Shown here: positions 1 through 6,435 of the stretch, piece after piece | Position numbering within the stretch: the stretch's first letter is position 1 | Layout of the letters: every line of letters starts with the position of its first letter | Made by a program: the position numbers and the translations under genes | DNA from: Bacillota bacterium | Lineage (GTDB): Bacteria; Bacillota; Clostridia; Christensenellales; Aristaeellaceae | Length of the DNA stretch: 47,755 nt | Assembly: GCA_023411175.1 (NCBI GenBank) | Contig: JAEYPB010000075.1 | Coordinates: 1-47,755 of the forward strand | Direction of reading: 5' to 3' | The notes under the pieces: generated by a model | Databases searched by the model: none | The model's input: the letters and a program-made list of their open reading frames with translations, nothing else | What the model was told of the DNA's origin: nothing

Positions 1-46
1 CCTGTCACGCTGGAGGTCGAGGGTTCGAGCCCCTTCCAGGTCGCCA
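1..46 (+). tRNA. tRNA-Asp (GTC), 5' end cut off
   Basis: Only the 3' part is in the window. It begins in the anticodon loop, which reads CTGTCAC (anticodon GTC, aspartate). A T-arm with the usual TTCGAGC loop follows, then the acceptor 3' strand and an encoded CCA. The next tRNA starts four bases later, so this belongs to a tRNA array. Confidence 0.85.
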
Positions 47-50
47 TTAT

Positions 51-126
51 GCCTTGGTAGCTCAGCTGGTAGAGCAGTAGACTGAAAATCTACGTGTCGG
101 TGGTTCAACTCCGCCCCAAGGCACCA
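51..126 (+). tRNA. tRNA-Phe (GAA)
   Basis: This is a complete 76-base cloverleaf. The acceptor GCCTTGG pairs with CCAAGGC, followed by A and an encoded CCA. The anticodon loop CTGAAAA gives GAA (phenylalanine), and the D-loop contains AGCTGGT. It is the second gene of the array. Confidence 0.95.
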
Positions 127-133
127 ACCCCAT

Positions 134-209
134 GCGGTAGTAGCTCAGTTGGTAGAGCGCCACCTTGCCAAGGTGGAGGTCGCGAGTCCGAGTCTCGTCT
201 ACCGCTCCA
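134..209 (+). tRNA. tRNA-Gly (GCC)
   Basis: This is a complete cloverleaf. The acceptor GCGGTAG pairs with CTACCGC, followed by T and an encoded CCA. The anticodon stem CCACC/GGTGG holds the loop TTGCCAA, anticodon GCC (glycine). Confidence 0.95.
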
Positions 210-262
210 GAACACGGTGTGGGCGGGTGCAAGCCCGTCCACATTCGGTTATCTCCAAACGC

Positions 263-337
263 GGCGTGATAGCCAAGTGGTAAGGCAAAGGTCTGCAAAA
301 CCTTTATTCACCGGTTCAAATCCGGTTCACGCCTCCA
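263..337 (+). tRNA. tRNA-Cys (GCA)
   Basis: This is a complete 75-base cloverleaf. The acceptor GGCGTGA pairs with TCACGCC, followed by T and an encoded CCA. The anticodon loop CTGCAAA gives GCA (cysteine). It is the last tRNA of the array and is followed at once by a terminator. An integrase relic lies 70 bases further on, as expected if this tRNA once served as an attachment site. Confidence 0.95.
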
Positions 338-341
338 TCCG

Positions 342-380
342 AAAAGCCCGGAATCTTTGAGGTTCCGGGCTTTTTCTTTT
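342..380 (+). terminator. Intrinsic terminator of the tRNA array
   Basis: GCCCGGAA (346-353) pairs with TTCCGGGC (363-370) across a short loop, and a run of T with one C follows. It sits five bases after the tRNA-Cys CCA end. Confidence 0.9.
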
Positions 381-382
381 TA

Positions 383-902
383 TCCATACCCCGTGAAACA
401 CTCCATTTCATTCCGGGGGCAACAGTTTAGAGAAAACCACATCCACTATGTCCATGGCTTGCTGCATTTCTCCATCTATCTTATACCCGTGTACGCTGCA
501 GGTGTCCATAGCCTCCGAGTGGCCGACCAGCCCTTGAGCAGGGGGAGCGGGAGGTCATGGTGCGGGCGACCATGACACGGTTGGTCGACCGAAGCGCCGC
601 AGCAGATGGGCATCGAACCCGGTATTCACCTTTGGAGGCGGCTGGCGTGCGGCACAACCTTGCGCCGGCGCTGCATCGCCGGGCTTCCTTGGTGGGGGGG
701 ATTTTATGACTGCCAATCATGGCGTGTAACCCAAAAATCACAAAATAAATAAATGTGTGTAACGTCATGCTTTGGAGGGGGGCGTGCGGCGTTTCGTCCC
801 TGTGGTATGAATAACAGTCAAATGGCGAGAAAATGTCGGAGATCCAAGCGAAGCAAGACAGGTTACCTCGATTTCTCAAAAAGCACATTACACTGCAAGC
901 CA
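383..902. other. Gene-poor stretch beside the tRNA array
   Basis: Apart from the integrase relic I see no convincing gene. An 8-base inverted repeat, GTCATGGT/ACCATGAC, lies at 554-561 and 569-576. A second small palindrome, GGTCGACC, follows it. The ORFs here lack ribosome sites and family resemblance. The part from about 690 is lower in GC than its surroundings, consistent with residue from a foreign element. Confidence 0.5.
408..539 (-). pseudogene. Relic of a tyrosine recombinase (integrase) C-terminus
   Basis: Read on the minus strand, the frame ending at the stop in 408-410 begins with LVGHSEAMDTCSVHGY and ends VFSKLLPPE. This resembles the end of phage or ICE tyrosine integrases: the LxGHS motif, a spacer of about ten residues where the active-site Tyr lies (here HGY), and a closing amphipathic helix. 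Upstream the frame is broken by a stop, and an HDLxL-like stretch appears in another frame, so only a decayed tail remains. The place next to tRNA-Cys fits a lost integrated element. The family call is from motif reading alone. Confidence 0.5.
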
Positions 903-929
903 TAAACTTTTGGCTTGTGTGGCCGATGT
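903..929 (+). promoter_or_regulatory. Sigma-28 (FliA/SigD) type promoter for cheW-mcp
   Basis: TAAACTTT (903-910), 11 bases, then GCCGATGT (922-929). This is very close to the flagellar/chemotaxis consensus TAAAGTTT-N11-GCCGATAA. It lies about 160 bases before cheW, in the right direction, and the downstream genes are exactly the kind that sigma-28 controls. Confidence 0.8.
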
Positions 930-1091
930 ATAACACAGGGAACAAGGGAGAAAAGGAGGAGAGCAGGCGCGATTTGGTTTGTGTAACCTTTTAATGGAGC
1001 AACCAGGCTCGGCCGCATATCGGCGGGGGTGCACGTGAACACCATCATGGATGGGGTCGTGATCAATTCGATTGCTAAGGAGATACGATTC

Positions 1092-1595
1092 ATGCAGAGA
1101 ACATCTGGTCTGGAATCGCTCGGAAGCGATGATACGAGGGAAGACCTATATCTGACATTTTCCATTGAAAACGACATCTTTGGCATAAGCATTGACTTTG
1201 TCAAGGAGATCATCGGCCTTCAGCCGATCACCGAGATACCGGATTTTCCTGCCTATATGAAGGGCATCATCAACCTCCGGGGGAAGATCGTCCCCGTCAT
1301 GGACGTTCGGCTACGCTTTAAAAAGCCCGAGCGGGCATACGACACGCGCACCTGCATCATCGTTGTGGATATTCTCGACACCTCCATAGGCTTGATCGTC
1401 GACCGGGTCGACGAGGTGTTGAACATTCCCGAAAGCGATATCGCGGCCCCGCCTGAAATCAACAAGCGCGAGCTCAACTATATCAAGGGCTTTGGCAAAG
1501 TCGGCAATGGCATCAAGCTGTTGCTTGACTGCGGTGTGCTGCTCGGTGAAGACGCGGAAGCGCTCAAGCAACAGAAGGAGGAAAATGAACTGTGA
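1092..1595 (+). CDS. cheW: CheW chemotaxis coupling protein
   Basis: This is a cytoplasmic adaptor linking chemoreceptors to the CheA kinase. The protein has 167 residues and is a single CheW domain: YLTFSIENDIFGISI opens it, and GIINLRGKIVPVMDVR is the family's central motif. I chose ATG 1092 because AAGGAG at 1077-1082 sits nine bases upstream; an in-frame start at 1029 lacks a comparable site. The stop overlaps the GTG of the downstream receptor gene (GTGA), so the two are translationally coupled. The sigma-28-like promoter at 903-929 probably drives both. No cheA or cheY is in the window, so this is an outlying pair of a larger chemotaxis regulon. Confidence 0.93.
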   Translation: MQRTSGLESLGSDDTREDLYLTFSIENDIFGISIDFVKEIIGLQPITEIPDFPAYMKGIINLRGKIVPVMDVRLRFKKPERAYDTRTCIIVVDILDTSIGLIVDRVDEVLNIPESDIAAPPEINKRELNYIKGFGKVGNGIKLLLDCGVLLGEDAEALKQQKEENEL

Positions 1596-3292
1596 AGTGG
1601 TTTTACAATATGAAGATATCCGGAAAACTCATGCTCGGGTTTGCGCTTGTCATCGCCGTTGCGGTCGCGGTAGGCGTTGTGGGTGTTATCAACCTGACAA
1701 GCATTGCCGCCAACGACGTAGTGATGTATGAACATATGACGCTGCCTCTCGGAAATCTTACTAACATTACCAGCTCCTTTCAGAGAATTCGCGTCAATAT
1801 GCGCGAGATGATCATTCAAAATGATCCGGCGATGATTGCCGAACGGGAAGAGAGGGTTGCAAAATACCGCGCTGAACTCGACAAGGAACAGGCAATCTTC
1901 GCTGAGGCGATCGTGTCTGATCGGGTGCAAAAAGCCTACGACGCCTATCTTGAAACGAGAGTGGTCTTCGGGGAGTATTACGAAAAGATTCGAGTTTTGG
2001 CGGAGCAGAACAGGGACGAGGAGGCGTTTCAGCTGCTTCAGTCCGACGACTGTTATGCGGCGGAGCAGGCTGAGCAAAATGCGATCTTGGAGCTCGTGAC
2101 GCTGAAAAAAGAGGATGCCGCCGAAAAATCCGAGCAGAACAACAGCCTTGCTACAGCGGCCCAAGTGGCGGTGTATGGCGTTCTTGCAATTGGGATCGCG
2201 ATAGCGATTATGCTTGCGATATTCATATCGCGCATGATCAGCGGCTCGATGAAGAAGATCATTTTCGCGGCGGAACGCATCGCCGAGGGCGATCTGACCG
2301 CGGAAGTCGATATCGATTCCAAGGATGAAATCGGCGATCTGGCGAAGGCGTTCAAGAAGATGGGCAACAATCTGGACGAGGTGCTGTCCGGGATCAACGC
2401 CGCGTCCGAACAGGTGTCGTCCGGTGCGGGGCAGTTGTCCGAGTCCAGCGTGTCGCTGTCTCAGGGCGCGTCGGAGCAGGCCAGCTCGATTGAGGAACTG
2501 ACTGCGTCGCTTGAGCAGATTTCCGCCCAGACGCAGCTCAACGCGCAGAACGCAAGCCAGGCGAACAAGCTGGCGGGCGCGGTACAGGCCAACGCGCAGC
2601 AGGGGAACGGGCAGATGCGCGAAATGCTTGGTGCGATGGAGGGGATCAACGAATCATCGGCGAACATTTCGAAGATCATCAAGGTGATCGACGACATCGC
2701 GTTCCAGACGAACATTCTGGCGCTCAACGCGGCGGTGGAAGCGGCGCGGGCGGGGCAGCACGGCAAGGGCTTCGCGGTTGTGGCGGAAGAGGTCCGAAAT
2801 CTGGCGGCGAAGTCCGCAAACGCGGCGAAGGAAACCACCGACATGATTGAAGGATCCATCCGGAAGGTGGAGGCGGGCACCAAACTGGCCGCGCACACGG
2901 CGGAGGCGCTGGAGAAAATTGTGGATGGCGTGGCGCAGGCGGCGGTGCTGGTCAACCAGATTGACGTGGCGTCGAGCGAGCAGGCGATCGGCCTTACGCA
3001 GATCAATCAGGCGGTGATGCAGGTCTCCCAGGTGGTGCAGGCGAACTCCGCTGTATCGGAGCAGAGCGCCGCTGCCAGCAAGGAATTGGCCGGTCAGGCG
3101 GAAATGATGCGCGAGTCCGTCGGGCGCTTCACGCTGAAGTCGTCCTCCAATGCGCCGGTCCGGCCCCGTCCGGTGGCGGCGGAAGCGACTGCCGCGATGG
3201 AGGACAGGCCGGTCAAGGCGGAGGTCCGCCCGATGCGGTCGGCGGGAAAGCCCGCCATCGTGCTCAGCGACGACGACTTTGGGAAATACTGA
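1592..3292 (+). CDS. Methyl-accepting chemotaxis protein
   Basis: This is a membrane chemoreceptor of 566 residues. TM1 spans about residues 14-36. A roughly 150-residue outside domain follows, rich in Glu and predicted helical (four-helix-bundle style). TM2 spans about 191-212, then HAMP to about 265, then a long coiled-coil signalling domain. Its hairpin tip, IDDIAFQTNILALNAAVEAA near residues 366-385, is the CheA/CheW contact. The C-terminus ends in LSDDDFGKY and lacks an NWETF-type tether for CheR/CheB. The GTG start overlaps the cheW stop, with AAGGAGG 11 bases before it; ATG 1610 is an alternative. The ligand cannot be deduced. Confidence 0.95.
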   Translation: MKWFYNMKISGKLMLGFALVIAVAVAVGVVGVINLTSIAANDVVMYEHMTLPLGNLTNITSSFQRIRVNMREMIIQNDPAMIAEREERVAKYRAELDKEQAIFAEAIVSDRVQKAYDAYLETRVVFGEYYEKIRVLAEQNRDEEAFQLLQSDDCYAAEQAEQNAILELVTLKKEDAAEKSEQNNSLATAAQVAVYGVLAIGIAIAIMLAIFISRMISGSMKKIIFAAERIAEGDLTAEVDIDSKDEIGDLAKAFKKMGNNLDEVLSGINAASEQVSSGAGQLSESSVSLSQGASEQASSIEELTASLEQISAQTQLNAQNASQANKLAGAVQANAQQGNGQMREMLGAMEGINESSANISKIIKVIDDIAFQTNILALNAAVEAARAGQHGKGFAVVAEEVRNLAAKSANAAKETTDMIEGSIRKVEAGTKLAAHTAEALEKIVDGVAQAAVLVNQIDVASSEQAIGLTQINQAVMQVSQVVQANSAVSEQSAAASKELAGQAEMMRESVGRFTLKSSSNAPVRPRPVAAEATAAMEDRPVKAEVRPMRSAGKPAIVLSDDDFGKY

Positions 3293-3318
3293 TCGCCTCG
3301 GTTAAGGCGAGTCAAACT

Positions 3319-3346
3319 GAGCGGGAGGGCGACAGCCCTCCCGCTC
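3319..3346 (+). terminator. Hairpin after the chemoreceptor gene
   Basis: GAGCGGGAGGGC (3319-3330) pairs perfectly with GCCCTCCCGCTC (3335-3346) around a GACA tetraloop. No T-run follows, so it may work as an RNA-stabilising or Rho-assisted end rather than a classical intrinsic terminator. Confidence 0.6.
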
Positions 3347-3714
3347 AGGCTGTCAAAACACTACGTCAGCAGAAATGCAAGGCCAATGAATCTGCGATTC
3401 ACGGCCTGCGGCCACGCATGCCGCACTCCGGCTGCCTTTATTCGGGGACTGCGGCCCCCGATACTCCCCTTAAGCGGGAACTGCATGCATTCCTCTCTTT
3501 CTCAGACTGCCCCTTTTTTCATCGTCTCCCTTTTTTCCTCCCGCTTTTTCTATCTGCGTAGCTTCGGATTTAACCTTGCGGCAGTGAAAAGCGAAAATCA
3601 TGTCATACATGACCCGGCGCAAACGAAACCCGAGTCAGTTAACCGGAATTGATTGAACCGATGAGAAGAACGCGGTATTATTATGGGAAGAAGCGTATAG
3701 AGGGGGCGGCTCTG
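3347..3714. other. Intergenic region, no convincing gene
   Basis: The 88-codon ORF at 3386-3652 has no ribosome site, Arg/Pro/Phe-rich composition and no recognisable fold, so I do not call it. A compact inverted repeat, TCATGT-cat-ACATGA, lies at 3598-3612, ahead of the acetyltransferase gene. It could be an operator or be chance. Confidence 0.4.
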
Positions 3715-4272
3715 GTGGCGGATAATGGGCTTCAAATCCGTTCGGCGCGGGAATCGGACGCGGCGGCGCTGGTTTCGATTTATGAACCCTATGTGGCGGA
3801 CACGGTGATCACCTTCGAGTACACCGTGCCTTCCGTGGAGGAATTTGCCGGGCGGATTCGTGAAACGCTGAAAAAGTACCCATACCTTGTGGCCGAGGTG
3901 GATGGTGAGGCGGTTGGATATGCCTACGCATCCTCATTTAAGGCAAGGGCGGCCTACGACTGGGCGGTCGAGACCAGCATCTACATCCGCATGGACATGC
4001 GTGGAAAAGGCTTGGGCGGAAGGCTGTACCGGGCGCTCGAGGATGTGCTTTTGAAAATGGGCATCCTCAACCTCAACGCGTGCATCGGCTACCCGAACCC
4101 CGAGAGTGTGGGCTTCCATGAAAGGCACGGCTATAAAACCGTAGGACATTTTTCAAAGTGCGGCTATAAGCTGAACGCCTGGCACGATGTGGTGTGGATG
4201 GAAAAGTTTTTGGGCGAGCACGATGTGCCGCCCGCAGGCGTAACCCCCTTTCCGATGCTGCACCAGGCTTGA
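3715..4272 (+). CDS. GNAT-family N-acetyltransferase, phosphinothricin acetyltransferase-like
   Basis: It probably transfers acetyl from acetyl-CoA to a small amine, in the Pat/Bar/YwnH branch of the GNAT fold. Visible signs are an N-terminal IRSARESDAAALVSIY strand-helix, TFEYTVPS, the acetyl-CoA pyrophosphate loop in RGKGLGGRLYRAL, and a C-terminal NPESVGFHERHGYKTVGHF segment typical of the Pat group. About 185 residues is normal. GTG 3715 is preceded by AGAGGGGG at a suitable distance and starts just before the domain; ATG 3661 would add 18 residues with no ribosome site. It stands alone between two hairpins. The real substrate is unknown; Pat-like enzymes often act on methionine sulfone or sulfoximine. 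Confidence 0.85.
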   Translation: MADNGLQIRSARESDAAALVSIYEPYVADTVITFEYTVPSVEEFAGRIRETLKKYPYLVAEVDGEAVGYAYASSFKARAAYDWAVETSIYIRMDMRGKGLGGRLYRALEDVLLKMGILNLNACIGYPNPESVGFHERHGYKTVGHFSKCGYKLNAWHDVVWMEKFLGEHDVPPAGVTPFPMLHQA

Positions 4273-4304
4273 ATACTGTCGGAATCGCAATTATGATCAT
4301 ACGT

Positions 4305-4348
4305 CCGCGCCCTCCGGCCTTGAGGCTGTCCGAGGGCGCGGCTGGTTT
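4305..4348 (+). terminator. Terminator after the acetyltransferase gene
   Basis: CCGCGCCCTC (4305-4314) pairs with GAGGGCGCGG (4332-4341), and a T-rich tract (ctggttttctgtt) follows. Confidence 0.65.
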
Positions 4349-4424
4349 TCTGTTATTCCTGTCGGATCTACATAATTTCCACACAAACAGATGATACACT
4401 TGCCTCAATTCGTGGTATGAGAAG

Positions 4425-5825
4425 GTGAGTGCGTTGAACGGTAAACCTGCGGAAGTTCTGATGCGCGTCAGGGGAATGACCTGCGCGCATTGTGCGGACA
4501 AGATTGAGCGGGCGCTTTTGAAGCTGCCCGGCGTTTCCGAGGCGAAGGCGAGCTTTTCAAAGGGGACGGCTCGGGTGCGCTACGACGCGGAGCAGGTTGG
4601 ACAGCAGGATCTTGAGCGTGCGATTCTCGACGCGGGGTATGCCCCGGGCGGCGGGAAGATGGGGAAGGCGGCGCAGGCTGCCGCATCGGTTGCCGCAGTC
4701 GCGCTTCTGTTCCTTTTGCTGCGAGGCACGGGAATGGGCGCGCTGGCTGGTGCGCTGCCGCTGGCCGAGGCAGGGATGGGCTACGGCATGTTGTTTGTCA
4801 TCGGGCTCATCACCTCCATACACTGCGTCGTGATGTGCGGCGGCATCAATCTGTCCCAGTGCATGGGCGCGGGGCCGAATAAGAAGGACGCGGTGCGGCC
4901 TGGGCTTCTTTACAATTTGGGGCGCGTCGTATCCTATACCGTGGTCGGCGCGGTGGTCGGCGCGGTCGGATCGGTCGTCAGTTTCTCGGGCACGGCCAAG
5001 GGCGTTGTACAGGTGGCGGCCGGGGTCTTCATGGTCATCATGGGGCTCAACATGACGGGCCTTTTTCCGTGGCTGTCGCGGTTGGTGCCGCGGATGCCAT
5101 CCGCTGTGGCCCGCAGGCTGCGCGGCGGAAAGCGCTCGCTCGGTCCGTTCTACGTAGGGCTCGTCAACGGCCTCATGCCCTGCGGCCCGCTGCAGGCGAT
5201 GCAGATCTACGCGTTGTCTACGGGCAACGCCCTGGAGGGCGCGCTGTCGATGCTGCTGTTCAGCCTCGGGACGGTGCCGCTAATGTTCGGGGTCGGCGCG
5301 CTGAGTTCGATGATGACCCAGAAGTTCACGAGGCGGGCGATGGCGATCGGCGCGGTGTTGGTGGTTGCGCTGGGGCTTTCCATGTTCACGGGCGGGATGA
5401 GCCTTGCGGGAATCGCGGCGCCTTCGGTGGGCGGCGGGCAGGGCGCGCTGGCCGAGGGAGGCGTTCAGAAGGTGCGCACCACGCTGGAATCCGGTCGGTA
5501 CCAGCCGATCACCGTGACGGCGGGAACGCCGGTGGAGTGGACGATCGAAGCGCCCAAAGGGTCGATCAACGGCTGCAACAACCGGATTTTCATCCCGGCT
5601 TATGACATCGAGCACGCGTTCGAATACGGCGAAAACGTCATACGCTTTACGCCGGACAAGGCGGGAACCTTCCCGTACAGTTGCTGGATGGGCATGATCA
5701 CCAGCACCATCACCGTCGTCGAGCCCGGCGCAAGTCCTCCGGCGCAAGCGGCGGCAGAGGATGCGGGGGATACTTCGCCGGATTGGCTTGCGGGGGCACA
5801 GATTCAGGACTCCTGCTGTAGCTAG
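4425..5825 (+). CDS. Copper-handling fusion: HMA + SafE/UreH-type membrane domain + cupredoxin
   Basis: The protein has 466 residues in three parts. Residues about 10-75 form a heavy-metal-associated domain with GMTCAHC (Cys20, Cys23). Residues about 90-325 form a polytopic module of the SafE/DsbD/UreH-like type (GLITSIHCVVMCGG; GLVNGLMPCGPLQAM) with several Cys/Met in membrane helices. Residues about 350-435 form an outside cupredoxin-like domain with NGCNN (Cys384) and SCWMGM (Cys420, Met422/424) as likely copper ligands. The tail ends in a CC pair. It plausibly moves or hands over copper across the membrane. GTG 4425 is used; TTG 4434 fits the AAGGTGAG site slightly better. It opens the copper locus ahead of a DUF2318 lipoprotein and CopA. 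Confidence 0.85.
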   Translation: MSALNGKPAEVLMRVRGMTCAHCADKIERALLKLPGVSEAKASFSKGTARVRYDAEQVGQQDLERAILDAGYAPGGGKMGKAAQAAASVAAVALLFLLLRGTGMGALAGALPLAEAGMGYGMLFVIGLITSIHCVVMCGGINLSQCMGAGPNKKDAVRPGLLYNLGRVVSYTVVGAVVGAVGSVVSFSGTAKGVVQVAAGVFMVIMGLNMTGLFPWLSRLVPRMPSAVARRLRGGKRSLGPFYVGLVNGLMPCGPLQAMQIYALSTGNALEGALSMLLFSLGTVPLMFGVGALSSMMTQKFTRRAMAIGAVLVVALGLSMFTGGMSLAGIAAPSVGGGQGALAEGGVQKVRTTLESGRYQPITVTAGTPVEWTIEAPKGSINGCNNRIFIPAYDIEHAFEYGENVIRFTPDKAGTFPYSCWMGMITSTITVVEPGASPPAQAAAEDAGDTSPDWLAGAQIQDSCCS

Positions 5826-5863
5826 ACACTTTATAAAATTACTTTTATTAAGGAGACTGTAAT

Positions 5864-6415
5864 ATGTTTCGCAATGTACGCAACTGGGTCGCCGCGGCGC
5901 TTTTAATCGCGGCCATTGTCCCGCTTACCGCCTGTTCTGTGAGTCAGGTTTCCACGCCGGATGCGTCAATTACCGCCGCGCCGGAAGCGTCAGTCGCAAC
6001 CGCGACGGACGATTCAATCAGCGCCGCGCCGGAGGAAGCGCCTTTGGCAGCCGACGGCATGAGAATCCCCGTTTCCGAACTCGATGAAAATCCGCGCTTC
6101 TACGAAGCGGACGTCGACGGACTGACGGTCAAGGTGATCGCGCTGAAGCTCCCGGATGGAGCCATCCGCACCGCGTACGACGCATGTCAGGTGTGCTATG
6201 ACTCCGGCAGGGGTTATTATGAGCAGGCTGGGGATGTGCTGGTATGCCAGAACTGCGGGAATCGGTTTCAGATCGAGCAGGTGGGCGTCGTCGCGGGCGG
6301 ATGCAACCCCGTGCCCATTGGGGAAGATAAACGTACCGAGGTCGGTTCATCCATTGTTATTCCGACTGAGGTTTTGAAAGAAGGAGCGCCGCTGTTTTCC
6401 TACCGAAACAGCTGA
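5864..6415 (+). CDS. DUF2318-type lipoprotein with two CxxC pairs
   Basis: This is a 183-residue exported lipoprotein. The signal peptide ends in the lipobox LTAC. A low-complexity Ala/Ser/Pro linker follows, then a domain carrying CQVC, CQNC and GGCNPVPI. The run AYDACQVCYDSGRGYYEQ is diagnostic of DUF2318, a family often found beside metal-transport genes. The Cys pairs suggest metal or iron-sulfur binding on the outer face. ATG 5864 follows AAGGAG. It lies 38 bases after the HMA/cupredoxin fusion gene and 20 before copA, so it is surely part of the same operon. The biochemical role is not established; metal relay or reduction at the membrane is inference. Confidence 0.85.
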   Translation: MFRNVRNWVAAALLIAAIVPLTACSVSQVSTPDASITAAPEASVATATDDSISAAPEEAPLAADGMRIPVSELDENPRFYEADVDGLTVKVIALKLPDGAIRTAYDACQVCYDSGRGYYEQAGDVLVCQNCGNRFQIEQVGVVAGGCNPVPIGEDKRTEVGSSIVIPTEVLKEGAPLFSYRNS

Positions 6416-6435
6416 CGTAAAAGGAGGGACACTGC

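Noticed and set aside
481..945. 154-codon minus-strand frame near the tRNAs
   Set aside because: No family features; it covers the sigma-28 promoter and the integrase relic, which lies in a different frame.
863..1213. 116-codon minus-strand frame over the cheW leader
   Set aside because: It runs antisense through the cheW start with no ribosome site and no recognisable domain.
3386..3652. 88-codon frame between the chemoreceptor and acetyltransferase genes
   Set aside because: No ribosome site, no motif, unusual composition; treated as intergenic.
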